This document shows, one piece after another, positions 9,517-21,699 of a stretch of 64,000 nucleotides of DNA; within the stretch, counting starts at the first letter, position 1, and the number at the start of each line of letters is the position of its first letter. Under the pieces are notes generated by a model. The model saw only the letters and a program-made list of their open reading frames with translations. It was not told the DNA's origin and did not search any database. The position numbers and the translations under genes were made by a program. Source of the DNA: Cyanodermella asteris (Eukaryota; Ascomycota; Lecanoromycetes; Ostropales; Stictidaceae). Location of the stretch: NCBI GenBank assembly GCA_900618795.1, contig UYJD01000001.1, positions 2,560,823-2,624,822 of the forward strand, given 5' to 3'.

Positions 9517-11274
9517 ATGCCACAGACCAACGATGCGTCATACGACGACACTAGCAAGCTCATCCAATTTGGATCTCGCCGCTCAGTCGTCCATAGCACC
9601 AAAGGCATCGTGAGCGCGTCTCAACCTTTAGCAGCACGCTGCGGCCAAATCATACTCGAGAAGGGCGGCAATGCTGCCGATGCTGCGGTGGCCACGGCAG
9701 CTGGGCTGAACGTCACGGAGCCATGCATGACAGGTATCGGCGGTGATGCCTTCTGTCTCTTCTACGATGCCAAGCAGAAAAAGGTGCTCGGTCTGAACGG
9801 GTCAGGTCGAAGTGGGCAGGCCCACAGTCTCGAACAGATGCGAAAGGACCTGAACATGGCTGATGGCCAAGCTGGCGGCATTCCAACGCATAGCGTGCAT
9901 GCTGTAACAGTACCAGGCGCCGCTGCCGCTTGGGTTGATACTATTGAGAGATTCGGCAGTGGCAAGTTGACTCTGGCAGAGGTTTTGGAGCCGGCAATCA
10001 AGCTGGCAGAGGAGGGCTATCCGGTGAGTGAGTGGACGAGCTACCTGTGGAGTGTCAGTGAGGGTTTAATCAAGCGAGCGAGTCCCAATGGCAGTGAGAT
10101 GCTGAAGAATGGAACACGAAGACCGGAGACTGGAGAAATTTTCAAGAACCCCACCATGGCCAACACCTTCAGACTACTAGGCAAGAACGGCCGAAAAGGA
10201 TTCTACGAAGGGCCGGTGGCAGAGGCCATGGTCAAGGTGATGCACGACCTCGGCGGCAGGCTGACTCTCGAGGATCTCAAGAAGCATGGCGACGAAGGCA
10301 GCCAGAACACAGAACCCGTCAGTGTCGATTACGACATCTACCCAGATCACCCGGTTCGCCTGTGGGAGCATCCACCGAATGGACAAGGCTTGGTTGCGCT
10401 GCTGGCCATCGGAATTCTGAAGCAGCTGCAGAAGGATGGCAAGGTCAAAAAGTTCGGCAGGGGCGATCATCTATCGACCGAGTACCTTCATGCCTTGATC
10501 GAGTGTCTGCGTATTGCATTTGCGGATGGCAGCTGGTTCATCACGGACCCGGATGTTGAGAAAGTACCAGTCTCGTCACTTCTCGAGCCCGCCTACCTTT
10601 CGGAACGTGCCAAACTTTTCGATGCAAGCAAAGCCTCAGAGCCCCTCGAGCACGGGTCGCCTGCTCACAACGCGTCTGACACGGTTTATTTCAGCGTGAC
10701 GGATTCAGAGGGCAATGGATGCAGCTTCATCAACAGCAACTACGGAGGTTTCGGTACGGCAATAATCCCCAAGGGCTGCGGCTTCACGCTACAGAACCGA
10801 GGGGCGAACTTCTCTTTACAGCCCGGCCACCCGAATGCTCTGGCTCCCAACAAGAGGCCATATCACACAATCATCCCGGCTATGCTGACGAACCCACACG
10901 ATGACAGTCTACACAGCGTCTACGGCGTCATGGGAGGTTTCATGCAGCCCCAAGGACACGTTCAAGTGCTGCTGAACATGGTCACTTTCGACTTGGATTC
11001 TCAACTAGCTCTCGATGCACCCAGGTTCTGCATCGGAGCAGGCAGTGGCACGGCAAAGGACTATGATCGTACGGTGTACCTTGAAGAGGGGATGCCAAGC
11101 ACCACCGTTGAGGGGCTGAAAAAGCTAGGACATAAGGTGGAAGTTCTTACGGGCAAGCAAAGGGGAATGTTCGGCCGAGGGCAGCTGATCAGGTGTAAAA
11201 AAGAGGACGGGCAGCTGGTATACAGCGCAGGTAGCGACATGAGGGCCGACGGCCATGCTGTACCCTTGCTTTGA
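9517..11274 (+). CDS. Gamma-glutamyltranspeptidase-like enzyme (Ntn hydrolase family T3)
   Basis: An intronless gene of 585 residues. The large-subunit part carries the family signature (GGNAADAAVATAAGLNVTEPCMTGIGGDAF, here residues about 50-80). The autoprocessing site precedes Thr389 in SDTVYFSVTD, the position of the N-terminal nucleophile, and is followed by DSEGNGCSFINSNYGGFGT and the small-subunit glycine-rich segments (GVMGGFMQPQGH). The length fits the family. There is no signal peptide or membrane anchor, unlike secreted GGTs of glutathione breakdown, so it should be a cytosolic member. Fungal genomes hold several such paralogues of unknown substrate. It would cleave gamma-glutamyl bonds after self-cleavage into two subunits. 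The family call is firm; the substrate is open. Confidence 0.9.
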   Translation: MPQTNDASYDDTSKLIQFGSRRSVVHSTKGIVSASQPLAARCGQIILEKGGNAADAAVATAAGLNVTEPCMTGIGGDAFCLFYDAKQKKVLGLNGSGRSGQAHSLEQMRKDLNMADGQAGGIPTHSVHAVTVPGAAAAWVDTIERFGSGKLTLAEVLEPAIKLAEEGYPVSEWTSYLWSVSEGLIKRASPNGSEMLKNGTRRPETGEIFKNPTMANTFRLLGKNGRKGFYEGPVAEAMVKVMHDLGGRLTLEDLKKHGDEGSQNTEPVSVDYDIYPDHPVRLWEHPPNGQGLVALLAIGILKQLQKDGKVKKFGRGDHLSTEYLHALIECLRIAFADGSWFITDPDVEKVPVSSLLEPAYLSERAKLFDASKASEPLEHGSPAHNASDTVYFSVTDSEGNGCSFINSNYGGFGTAIIPKGCGFTLQNRGANFSLQPGHPNALAPNKRPYHTIIPAMLTNPHDDSLHSVYGVMGGFMQPQGHVQVLLNMVTFDLDSQLALDAPRFCIGAGSGTAKDYDRTVYLEEGMPSTTVEGLKKLGHKVEVLTGKQRGMFGRGQLIRCKKEDGQLVYSAGSDMRADGHAVPLL

Positions 11275-12220
11275 TGTGGTGACACAGTTGATCGATTCGG
11301 CTCTCGAGCTCAGCCTGAGGAAGTATGCATGTGTTCTGTATGAATATGGACCTTCATCTCATCTCCTTCTCATGCGCAATAGATTGTGGGAGCGTGTCGG
11401 AGACTTGTTCTTGTGTTGATCTGAGCCAATGGATATTCACTACTACCATTATATGACACAAGCTGCGAAAAGTCATGGCAGAGCCGAAACCAGTGGCCTG
11501 ACTGAACACCAAGTATTGAGATCCGCTTGACATGCTCCCGCCCCAGGGAACAACCAAGGTCTAGCACATGCTGCCACTCGTCCAAAATCCGGGATGCGCG
11601 AACTTTGTGGTTCCCGACGGTAGCGTCAAACGGTATGCTCGTCCGTCTTTCAAGGCCACTGGGTCGGGATGCATTTTCCACTCCACAGTCAAGCTGCGTG
11701 ACATTTTGGGGAACAACCTGCCGTCTAAATCACCTCGATTGTTTGCTGCCAGCTGTTTGCTTTCGAGAAGTCGTCTGATCAGCACCCTATATATGAAGAT
11801 AAAGCTTAGCCGTCTGTGTCGAACCCGAGAAAAAAGTGAGAGACCATCGCAAGAACCTTTCTCCATAAATACGTTGAAACTTACCACAATCCTATGTCCA
11901 TCCTCTTTGTCGTTGAGCTCAACCGACTCTGATACCCAGAGAATTGTTAAAGACCCATGGCTCAATGCGCAAGAGTTGCTGGGGAGGCACGACCGCTCCG
12001 GGGCGAGGATACAGCTGGTCTGGATCAGAACCAGACTGCTTCGTTCTTTTGTATCCATCTCTCAAGACAGGACTTTTTCTTCCTTCCTTCCCATCATACG
12101 CCAGACGTGCTTTAACGACAGAGTCCTCACAACACCTTTGCACTGGTCTTAGCGGCATTGCTAGCAAGTCATTCATCATTTATTCAGTGCACTTCTTTCT
12201 CAGCACTTCTGTCTTCCAAG
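11275..12220. other. Intergenic region
   Basis: Overlapping open frames of 165-194 codons occur on both strands around 11560-12150, but neither has a recognisable motif, and they mirror each other as chance frames do. A transcript could still exist here. The 3' half is presumably promoter and leader for the kinase gene starting at 12221. Confidence 0.4.
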
Positions 12221-13195
12221 ATGTCGAGCACCTCTTCGATACCGACATTCTCTTCTCTCCACCCATCCAAGACCAGCCACAAGATCCCATCACGCCAAGT
12301 CACTCTCAACAAGGATCCGTTCGCCGATCTGCTCACCTCACGTCCAACCACTCCTACCACGTCGACACCGGTGTTCAATTATGAAGAGCATGAGGAGCTC
12401 TCTCATGGCGGTTATGGAAGAATTCACAAGGTCTCTCGCTCAACAGACAAGCAGCTCTTTGCGGCCAAAACGGTATATATCGACAACGCCAAGTACATAC
12501 CAGACACAGCTGGCTGGCGAAAAGGATTCAAAGCGGTAGCATACCAGCTAGAAGATGAGGTCAGAAACATACGGCTATTCGACCATGAGAACATCATCAA
12601 AATCGTGGAAGTCGTCGGCCACCGAGTTATATTGCCTCTCATGGATGGAGATGCTACGGCCATGTTCGGTTGGGACGTACCGCAGTGCGTTGTTTTGTCC
12701 CTCTTCACTGACATGTGCCATGCTCTCACCCACATCCACAGGAAAGGATACCTTCACATGGACATCAAACCTCAGAACATCCTCGTCAGACGAAACGTGG
12801 GTGTAGCCAGCCGACCCACCTTTGTCCTCTGCGATTTTGGCGGACTCATTAGGACCGACGAAAATATCAAGACCTTGACTCCCATGTACGCGGCACCTGA
12901 AGTCCTAGCAGAAGGAGGGTGGTACATCTATGCAGCCGACATGTGGTCTCTGATGGTCACGGTCATGTGGCTTCTCAATGACGGAGACATCAACACTGCC
13001 CTCAACAACGCCACGGGTACGAATCAAAGCATCATCGACACGGTTGTCAGCACCATGAGGAAATCCGAACGCCTGACAGATTTCAAAGACTGTGTGGCCA
13101 TGTCTCCGAGAAACCGGCCTACAGCAGCGAATTGTCTGAGACGCATTCAGAAAGGAACACACTCATTTCGAAACGTTGGTGATATGCTTAAATGA
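12221..13195 (+). CDS. Protein kinase, divergent orphan Ser/Thr type
   Basis: A single-exon gene of 324 residues, counted from the first ATG (12221, context CAAGATG). Kinase motifs are in order. The glycine loop is degenerate (SHGGYGRIHKV), the ATP-anchoring Lys83 sits in FAAKTV, the catalytic loop is HMDIKPQN with Asp181, DFG Asp205 lies in LCDFGG, and the APE motif is YAAPEVL. HRD has become HMD and the glycine loop is reduced, but every residue needed for phosphotransfer is there, so it may be active. The first 55 residues are a Ser/Thr/Pro-rich tail. The C-lobe is short and ends soon after RNRPTAANCLRR. No regulatory domain or signal peptide is present. I cannot tie it to a named subfamily. 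Confidence 0.75.
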   Translation: MSSTSSIPTFSSLHPSKTSHKIPSRQVTLNKDPFADLLTSRPTTPTTSTPVFNYEEHEELSHGGYGRIHKVSRSTDKQLFAAKTVYIDNAKYIPDTAGWRKGFKAVAYQLEDEVRNIRLFDHENIIKIVEVVGHRVILPLMDGDATAMFGWDVPQCVVLSLFTDMCHALTHIHRKGYLHMDIKPQNILVRRNVGVASRPTFVLCDFGGLIRTDENIKTLTPMYAAPEVLAEGGWYIYAADMWSLMVTVMWLLNDGDINTALNNATGTNQSIIDTVVSTMRKSERLTDFKDCVAMSPRNRPTAANCLRRIQKGTHSFRNVGDMLK

Positions 13196-14196
13196 GGGAC
13201 TGCGCGTTGCTGCCAGGTCCCCGGGGGCGCTGAAGTGATTAGCAACCGCGACTTGCCATTTTATTGGGATGATGCGCGGTTTTGACGTCAGGTTGTGGAA
13301 CACATGATGAGGAGGAAGATGGTGTTGGAGAGAGAGAAAAAAAAGGGATCTTGCAAAAAAGGCATTTTTAGGAGTCGGTCATTGGGGAGCAGTAAAGAAG
13401 ATGGCGAAAGGGGGTTGGGAGCAGGGAATCCTTAGCAAAGATAGACTCAATAGTAATTAATTCATTATCTCATACACCGTCGAGAATGAGAACAGGCCAT
13501 GGGCATGCTGGCTACTTGATTGTGCGAGTCGACGTGAACGCTTTCCCAACCTTTGAAGGGGCTGACGCGATGAGGGTCAGAGTGTCGTGACAGCTGGTCG
13601 AGGCAGAGTTAATGATTCGCTGGCCCTACAGCAAGTGTGATAGGCATGATTGAAGCGTTGATTGGAGGATGGCGGGTGATTGCAGTGGAGGAGCAGCTGG
13701 CGGCCGCTGGACTCGGACGCGGCCCCGTTCCCGCATGTGTTCGTTGTGCTGCTGCCCCTCTTCCGCCCTGACTCGTTCAGCTGGTCAAGATACGAGATAT
13801 TTCCTCCATCTTCCCCTTCTGAGCCCTTGATTTGCCTGTTGTCTCTTCGCTTGATCGACTACGTCCTTGCTCTGACGCCTTTGCTTCACGGTCGCTCCTT
13901 GGTCCATCCACCTTGTGCGGGCATCATTTGCTCATTACCTACCCCCACTGTCCAGCAACTCCCCTGACTCAGGCTTTGACGACGAGGCGCGTTGCATGGC
14001 CCAATTGGCGCACTGAATATCTCACATTTGACGACCTACCCTCTGCCAGCAATTGCAGCTTGCGAGAAGCCCTTGCACAGCTCACGTCGAACAAAGAAAG
14101 GAGGAGCCGAGCTTCCACCTTCCGCAGTCACAAGTTCGACCAGCTACCTACTGTCGCCTCTTTCACCAGTTTCCCGCCCGCTCGTCCCTAACCATC
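13196..14196. other. Promoter and leader of the MAP kinase gene
   Basis: No gene is recognised. The first half is purine-rich (GGAGAGAGAGAAAAAAAAGGG near 13326). The second half (about 13730-14190) is CT-rich, typical of a long fungal 5' leader. A CT-rich run followed by CAG acceptors suggests a leader intron may be present, but I cannot place it. Confidence 0.4.
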
Positions 14197-15576
<1,380 letters not shown>

Positions 15577-16417
15577 GCGGATCGAGACAATTTACCCACT
15601 TGGTATGGGCATGGGAACGATGATATGTGAGGATCTCTAGGCTGGACCAAGTGACGATGACACAGCCGGCATACTGTAATGAAGATAGTTGTCAGAGATG
15701 TCTCAGGAAAAGTTATCTCTGGGCTGAATTTCGTCAATGGCTGCGACAATGATTTTCGGAACGCGAAGGTAAGCAGAACTCTGATACTCCTTCTTGGTTC
15801 TGCCAGCAAAATCTTACAAGTTCGCTCCGTGATATACGTCTAAGATCTCTAACAAAGGAACGTCGTGCGTTCAACGATTGTATCATTGCCCTAGGCAGCT
15901 GCTTGGAGACAAGCGGGCCAGTAGGTACGAAAGCCTTGCGAAGTGTTGTCCCAAACACCGATCAACCAGCCACGATCCTATAGACGATCGAGAGTCTCCT
16001 ACTGAGCCATTTCGGACGTTCCATGTGAATTACAGCCCTGTGCAGGGAGGTATTTTAGGTCGGAGTCGGCTCAGAGTCCTGCGAGCATAGACATCGACGT
16101 CATAAGCGCGCTCTAGCGTGGCAATGCCCCCATCCGAGCCACCCCAAAGTCCTTAAAAGGGTCCAAACGTGTTGCAGTCGCGGAGTTCATCCATGTGCAC
16201 CGGAAGGACTTCTGGAAGAATTGATTGGCATGCTTTCTCGCATGATGTCTCACAACACGGTCACCGGGGAACACAGTATTTTGAGGTGCCCGGGGCACCG
16301 TAATATATAAGCAGGTAGGTGCCTTAGCAGCCAAGGTGGACATGTCCATCCATGTAGCAACATATATTTCAACGTCACTAAATTTCACCCGTTCGCATCA
16401 CACATTTACATCCCGTG
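15577..16417. other. Intergenic region with a TATA-like promoter
   Basis: No gene is seen. A TATA-like TAATATATAAG lies at about 16302-16312, roughly 105 bases before the ATG at 16418. It is a plausible core promoter for the small gene that follows. Strong TATA boxes in filamentous fungi often mark regulated genes. Confidence 0.5.
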
Positions 16418-16951
16418 ATGGCTCTCATCAATGCCACGGACGTCTTCTACAGCACGAAAGACAAGGAAGTCATCGCCAGATTACGATCCGAGAAAGAGGC
16501 CCGTGATACCGGCAGATTTGAGACCATGTCCACGGTATCCACTCTCGCACCATCTACACAAGAGCCGGTGAATCCCAAGACGGCGTGTGGCAAGGTCCAC
16601 TCGGCCAACAGACCCTGCGATGCGCCCGAATGCAAGGGAACCAAGTTGACCACCGCTCAGAGGCTGGGCAGGAAGTTCGGTTTCGGTCGCAAGGAAAGCG
16701 TGGACCCGAAAATTGCTGAAGCTCGTCGGAATCTGGACAACATGAGTGTAGAGCAGAAGCAGGAGCTCAGGAACAATATAAGAAATCGGCCGGTGCAGAT
16801 GGACGCCGGTGTTGTTGGAGGCTGCGGAGCGTTCGGTGGAGCTTCGGCTGGCGGGAACAGTACGTGGATGTCTGACGAAGAATTTCTGTCGATTGGCAAG
16901 GAACAGAAGCCAGGCAGTGGTCCCGATGGATCAGGCGAGTCGCTTGTTTGA
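16418..16951 (+). CDS. Hypothetical protein, 177 residues
   Basis: An open frame without introns starting at the ATG at 16418. The protein is hydrophilic with no signal peptide or membrane segment. A central Cys-containing stretch (ACGKVHSANRPCDAPECKG) could bind a metal but matches no finger consensus I know. It is followed by a basic segment (RLGRKFGFGRKE), a short amphipathic helix (EARRNLDNMSVEQKQELRNNI) and a Gly-rich C-terminus (GGCGAFGGASAGGN) ending in an acidic/Ser tail. The TATA-like box upstream and sustained coding composition support a real gene. No function can be assigned. It converges on the TMEM234-family gene, with only 91 bp between stop codons. Confidence 0.7.
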   Translation: MALINATDVFYSTKDKEVIARLRSEKEARDTGRFETMSTVSTLAPSTQEPVNPKTACGKVHSANRPCDAPECKGTKLTTAQRLGRKFGFGRKESVDPKIAEARRNLDNMSVEQKQELRNNIRNRPVQMDAGVVGGCGAFGGASAGGNSTWMSDEEFLSIGKEQKPGSGPDGSGESLV

Positions 16952-17042
16952 AAGACGCAGATTGGCGTCGGAAGGTTTCATCGGTAGTCATGCGTAGCGG
17001 ACTGGCGCTTCGATACCCATTGAATTGTATCATTAGATTTCG

Positions 17043-17553
17043 TCATCGGCTCTTTGACCAGACGCATAAGCCAATGCCTCCCAGCACGAGTGCCATGCCA
17101 GCCCACGTATTCCTGGATATAGCTCTTCCTTCCGCCCACCACTCCCCAATTACGGTGAATAGGAACGCGAGCGAATTGACAATCGGTACCGTTAAACTCA
17201 ACTCTGTAGAACTCGTCAGCATATCCACTCGCTCGATCCGGATGCCGTCTCGTACCTGCACTACCGACCAAGATGAAGAACCAAACAGATCCGGTCATGT
17301 TCAGGAGCAGCGGCACGGAATAGCCGGGACTTCGTAACAGGTCCCATACCGTGAAGATCGCTTTGGCGACCTTCCGATATACCCAGCTCCTTTCCGGATC
17401 GTCGACTGATGGATGCTCGCTCGGCTTGAAGTTAACTGCGCCGCGGCGTATGAAGGGCGTCGTGAAGCCCCATGCTATGCCGACACAGATGAAGCCGAGA
17501 ATCCAGCGCAGGGCGGACGGGGACTGCTCGGGGACTGGGGTTTCTGGATCCAT
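17043..17553 (-). CDS. TMEM234-family multi-pass membrane protein
   Basis: Two exons read leftward, 17553-17256 and 17203-17043, joined in phase over a 52-bp intron with a GTACGA donor and GCTGAC branch site, giving about 152 residues. Exon 1 begins with a short polar tail and then the helix ILGFICVGIAWGFTTPFIRRG, and ends with LLNMTGSVWFFILVGSA. Exon 2 gives VPIVNSLAFLFTVIGEWW and WAGMALVLGGIGLCVWSK. The GxxWGxTxPFIRRG and NSLAFLFTxxGEWW motifs are characteristic of the TMEM234/UPF0546 family, small four-helix proteins distantly related to EamA-type transporters. The molecular function is not established. A longer N-terminus in the same frame (from 17760) exists, but family length favours 17553. 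Confidence 0.85.
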
Positions 17554-19421
17554 GATGCGGCTTTGAGACTTTTGCAAACAGATGCCAGCATCTGGTGAGA
17601 GAGGGTTGTGAGAGCGGAATGTGAGGGACTGTGTTCCTGGCGTTACGAGCTCCGGCGGGACTGCCGCGCGTGCTCGTTTCAGCCACTGGCTGGCGCACGT
17701 GAAACGTCCATATGCATCACGCTCAGGACCGTGGAAGATAGTCTCGCCAGCGCTTGGCAATACTCATTTCTTCTGCCACTAGAATGGACGATATCTCGGA
17801 TGATATCATTCCACTTTCTAACCGAACACAACGGACACAAATTCCACTAAGAGGACCTCTTCACAATGCGATATTGACCTGATTCGCTTCTCTCTTAGAG
17901 GTGCCTCGACTATCGACCTGACTAGAGGCCGCTCGGATGGACCTTCATCATGATTACTTCGGAAAGACAGTGGCTTCGAGTTGGGCTCGAAGGCTTAAGC
18001 ACTATCTGTAACGTGACCTTCCAAGCAGGCAAGTAAGCCGGCTAACTAGCATGTTTCCAACGCCAGTTGGAGTCTCAGACTACGTCAGCAAGATAGCTAC
18101 AGTATCGGTATTTGAACCTTCGAGTTTATCGAACTTCATGAGGTACATTGCGTTTGTCAGCGATGCTAACCGCAAAACACGAGCAGAAATCTCCGGAGGG
18201 TTCGCTTGTTGATTGGTCGCCACATAGACTACTGGCAACACCAACACAAGAACAGCCGATAACACAACTGGCGGGAAACAATGAAGCGTAACGAAAGTCA
18301 TCGGCGCTCACAGTCTTTAGCCTATCGCGGAGGCTGAGAACAGTTGGTCCTGCAGGGAACCGCTGATACAATATGAAGGTGGGCTCGGCAGAACTTTGAA
18401 AGCCACTTGTGCACTAGGCCAAAGGACTGGGTCAGTGCTCCCACTTTTACCTCTTCAGGAAGCTCAAGGCTCAACACACAGGCCCCTTGCGAAGCGCTCG
18501 AGGCCATCGCGGTGGTTCTGGGGCCTTGCAATGTTTGAAGCCAGGATATGTTGACTAGCTCTACTCTCTACCACACCTCGGCAGGCATGTAGAACGTTTG
18601 TTATACCATTTGGAAGCTCGAATTCCCTCCAATCGCACCACTTCTGACGAGTCGAAATCGCTTCACTTGCGCCCTCGTTTGAACCGAATTTTATGGTGCC
18701 CGCAAGTTTGGCTCACCCTGCAATGAGGTCTGGGATCATGACACCAGGCCCAAAAGCATATTGATAATCCGTTGCAGTCGATTAGTAGGCGTTTCGGAGG
18801 TCTCAGGTGCAAGGGGTATTTATTCGTCCTTGGAATTCACGCAGTGTGATCGTACTGGAAGGCCAGAGGTGCGACGCTTCCCTTTCAGTCTTCTCCCCTT
18901 TGGAATTACCAAGTAGCTTCAAAAGATAGGTCGGAAGTGATCGGCCATGCGTCTTGAGCATCAGTCACTCGAGGCAAACGGCACAAGCGAGCGCCTTCGT
19001 GATGAAGCATCCTGCATCGACTGGACCGTCCACATCTGAACTCTTACATTCCAGCGCGTTTTCTCCAGGTTGATTGGAGGAGTCATAACGGCAGTACGTC
19101 CTTGTGTGCCGAACATGGTGAGTAGTTTTCTGAGCCAGACTTGCTTTTCAGATCATCCCAAGATAGTCCGTTTGTCGAATTGCGGGGAGAACACCCTTAT
19201 ATATCGCCTGAATGGGCGCCTTCGTTCGCCAGATTTCTCCAGATAGTTCATCCTCACTTCATTTACATATTCGGTAGCACTCGCGTTGCAATATGTGTTC
19301 CATCGACTTCAGGCATCAGAGTCACTTCGACCATCCACAGCAAGAACATGAGAGTCATCAATTTCGGGTGAACAGGGAGCTCGTGTCCTCTCGCGGGCTG
19401 GGGCTCTACTTCTTTGGCTGT
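17554..19421. other. Gene-poor intergenic region
   Basis: About 1.9 kb with no supported gene. Open frames are short, base composition is more AT-rich than in neighbouring genes, and no repeats or transposon ends are obvious. The right end runs into the decayed kinase segment. Confidence 0.45.
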
Positions 19422-19819
19422 GTTCACAAGAAGGTGAATCTGCTTTGCTCTGGAACGGCTTTGATACATGCAGCTTCCAGTATATTGGCCAGCAAACGCT
19501 TAGTTGCAGTCAAACATGTGAACAAGGACGACGATAAATCGGACGCAGGGGGAACGGGCCACGCTAGGAGGTGGCATCTCGTCAAGAAAAGACTGCGGCG
19601 ATAGCCGCCGTTACTGGAAGATTTGAAACATGACAACATCATAAAGTCTGTTGGTTGGTGGGAGGAGCCTGGAGAAGGTCGGCTGGTGATAGGCGACATA
19701 TGAGTCAAGAACCTTGACGAAGGCAATCTGGCCGACCTCCTATGCGAAGAAATACCCGGGACGTCCATTCGTGAGCACACAGAGAAATCACATGTAGAAG
19801 TTCCTCTCGCAAAGACTTG
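19422..19819 (+). pseudogene. Decayed protein-kinase N-lobe fragment
   Basis: One reading frame (positions divisible by three) shows successive kinase landmarks. There is a beta1/glycine-loop-like segment (VNLLCSGTALIHAAS), the beta3 Lys (RLVAVKHVNKDDDK), then LEDLKHDNIIKSVGWWEEPGEGRLVIGD, matching the alphaC-beta4-beta5 region (the usual LxHxNIIxxxGW), then NLDEGNLADLL. The frame is interrupted by several stop codons (about 19602, 19692, 19815), each one C-to-T change from a sense codon (CAG or CGA to TAG or TGA). No catalytic loop or DFG is found downstream, so the C-lobe is missing. This reads as the relic of a Ser/Thr kinase gene, unrelated in sequence to the intact kinase at 12221. Conventional introns do not explain the stops. 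Confidence 0.55.
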
Positions 19820-20788
19820 AGATAAATGACCCAGTCCAGAATCGGTGCAATGCTGTCGAATTGGAATATTTGAGCATGACAAGCTAATGGAAAGACGGTC
19901 TGAGATGAACAAACGGGAGGCTTCGCAACGTTTCGTTCTGGGATGGTCTTCTCTGGAACAGGGATTGTTAGCAAAATCAACATTGTTTCGACGGATCGAA
20001 CGGACGAATAAAATCGTGACTAAAGAGACGACCAGCGCATAAATACAGATCGAAGGACTCTAAACGCACGGAGTGGTCGCATTTGCAGCAGCCTCCACTT
20101 TTATAAGCGTTTAAACCAGCTGCTGGTAGCTTTATGCTGTCATCTTGCGCAGTCAAGCAATGCAAAGCCATGGAGATGCCTTGACAAGCTTCTAGGCTGC
20201 ACCGAAGCATCGATAGAGAGCGTAGCGTAATAGGGTGACTCTCGGCAATTCAAGGTTTCGTGGAGGCATGAGCCATTCCCGCTGAGCGTTTAGACCATTC
20301 TGGACGCCCATATTTCCCTGAGGCGACGACATCTGTCCTTGTGGCGACGGCGCGACAAGGACCCAGCGCCACTGCGAGAATCTGGCTACTCCGCAGAAGG
20401 AACATCAGTTCATCGGCTTGCAGAGTGCTCCGCTGTGCCAGGGCCGCGTCAGCGCAAGCAGTTGGTATCTTTCCCGGCGCGTCTCTCCGTCGGTCTTCGG
20501 TCGTCAGTCGTCAGGGACCTCTTCACATCTCTCCTCTCCGGTACGTCACAAGATTCCCATCCCTGGTCTGCAAGCACGCGACAGATCTTGCAGGCCAACA
20601 TTCTAGCTTGGTGCCACGCAAATTTACGCTGCCTGGCTATTGCTTACCACCACCATCGCTTCTCCACTCGCCAGTTAGAGCTGACATTGAGCTCAAGCCT
20701 CTCCACAGATCGCACCCCAGTCGTGTACCACATCTCCCGGGCGGCCGCGCATTATCCCCTCACCGAGAACTCCCTTAACGCCGCTACA
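19820..20788. other. Intergenic region and leader of the Orm gene
   Basis: No gene is supported. From about 20340 an open frame runs into the Orm start in the same frame, but its sequence (Arg/Ser/His-rich, with no resemblance to Orm N-termini) fits a GC-rich leader better than protein. Confidence 0.5.
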
Positions 20789-21466
20789 ATGACTACGATA
20801 CACCTCCACCGCACCGTGTCCTACGCCGAGGACACCAAACCGCCTCCGGAAGACCCGTCCACCAGCAGCATGTCAGCTACGGCCACGAAAGGAAGGCGGA
20901 GGAGGTCTTCGTCTCTCATCTACAAAGAGCCCCCGGAGTCGCCTGAACAGCTTTCCGATCAGGCCATTCTCCCAAACGTCAACGCGACCTGGGTCAACGC
21001 CAAGGGCGCATGGCTGATACACTTCTTCCTCATCTTCGTCCTCAAGATCATTTACGATGCCCTCCCTTCCATTACCCAGGAGACCAGCTGGACGCTGACG
21101 AACGTCACGTACATGGCCTGCAGCTACACCATGTTCCACTACGTTCGCGGTGTTCCCTTCGACTTCAACGCTGGGGCATACGACAACCTGAACATGTGGG
21201 AACAGATCGATAATGGGGACCAATACACTCCGGCCAAGAAGTTCTTGCTGGCAATGCCTGTTGGACTGTTCCTGTTAAGCACGCATTATACCCACTATGA
21301 CTTGACCTATTTCTCAATCAACTTTCTGGCAACGCTAGCCGTTGTCATTCCGAAATTGCCCTTTGTAAGTTGCCACGGATACAGGCAGCCTTTCTCTTGC
21401 TAACGCACACCGCAGTCGCATAGGATGCGGATCGGATTGTTTTCCGGGCCCCCAGAGGATGCTTGA
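20789..21466 (+). CDS. ORM1: ORMDL/Orm family regulator of sphingolipid synthesis
   Basis: Exons 20789-21364 and 21416-21466, with a 51-bp intron (GTAAGT donor, GCTAAC branch site), give 208 residues. The N-terminal tail is Ser-rich with RRRRSSS, corresponding to the segment phosphorylated in yeast Orm1/2. The conserved core follows: NATWVNAKGAWLIH, four hydrophobic helices, ETSWTLTNVTY, YTMFHYVRGVPFDFNAGAYD, LNMWEQID, and STHYTHYDLTYFSIN. Orm proteins sit in the ER membrane bound to serine palmitoyltransferase and restrain the first step of sphingolipid synthesis until phosphorylated. The short last exon (SHRMRIGLFSG...) gives the expected C-terminus. The start at 20789 is chosen because it begins just before the conserved tail. 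Very secure. Confidence 0.95.
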
Positions 21467-21699
21467 AACGGCGGGAAGAGATGGAAATTCGGCACACTCA
21501 GAGAAGCGATTGGCGATGGAGTTAATGGCTTGCAACCGGTCACGTCGTGCTACCATGTGGGGGTGGCATATCTATTTGTTGGGCTAGAGGAAACCTTGCG
21601 CAATGTCGCGCGAGCTACAGCCAGGGTATCACGGTCGTGGCCGTCACACTCCTTTATGAAATCTATCCCTAAACGCCCAAGAACGTTCATGGCGGGTTC

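Noticed and set aside
11561-12152. Overlapping 165- and 194-codon frames on opposite strands
   Set aside because: No motifs, mutual overlap, ordinary composition. Not enough to call a gene.
20339-20788. N-terminal extension of the Orm protein by 150 residues
   Set aside because: The upstream part is in frame but resembles no Orm N-terminus. The ATG at 20789 gives the normal family length.
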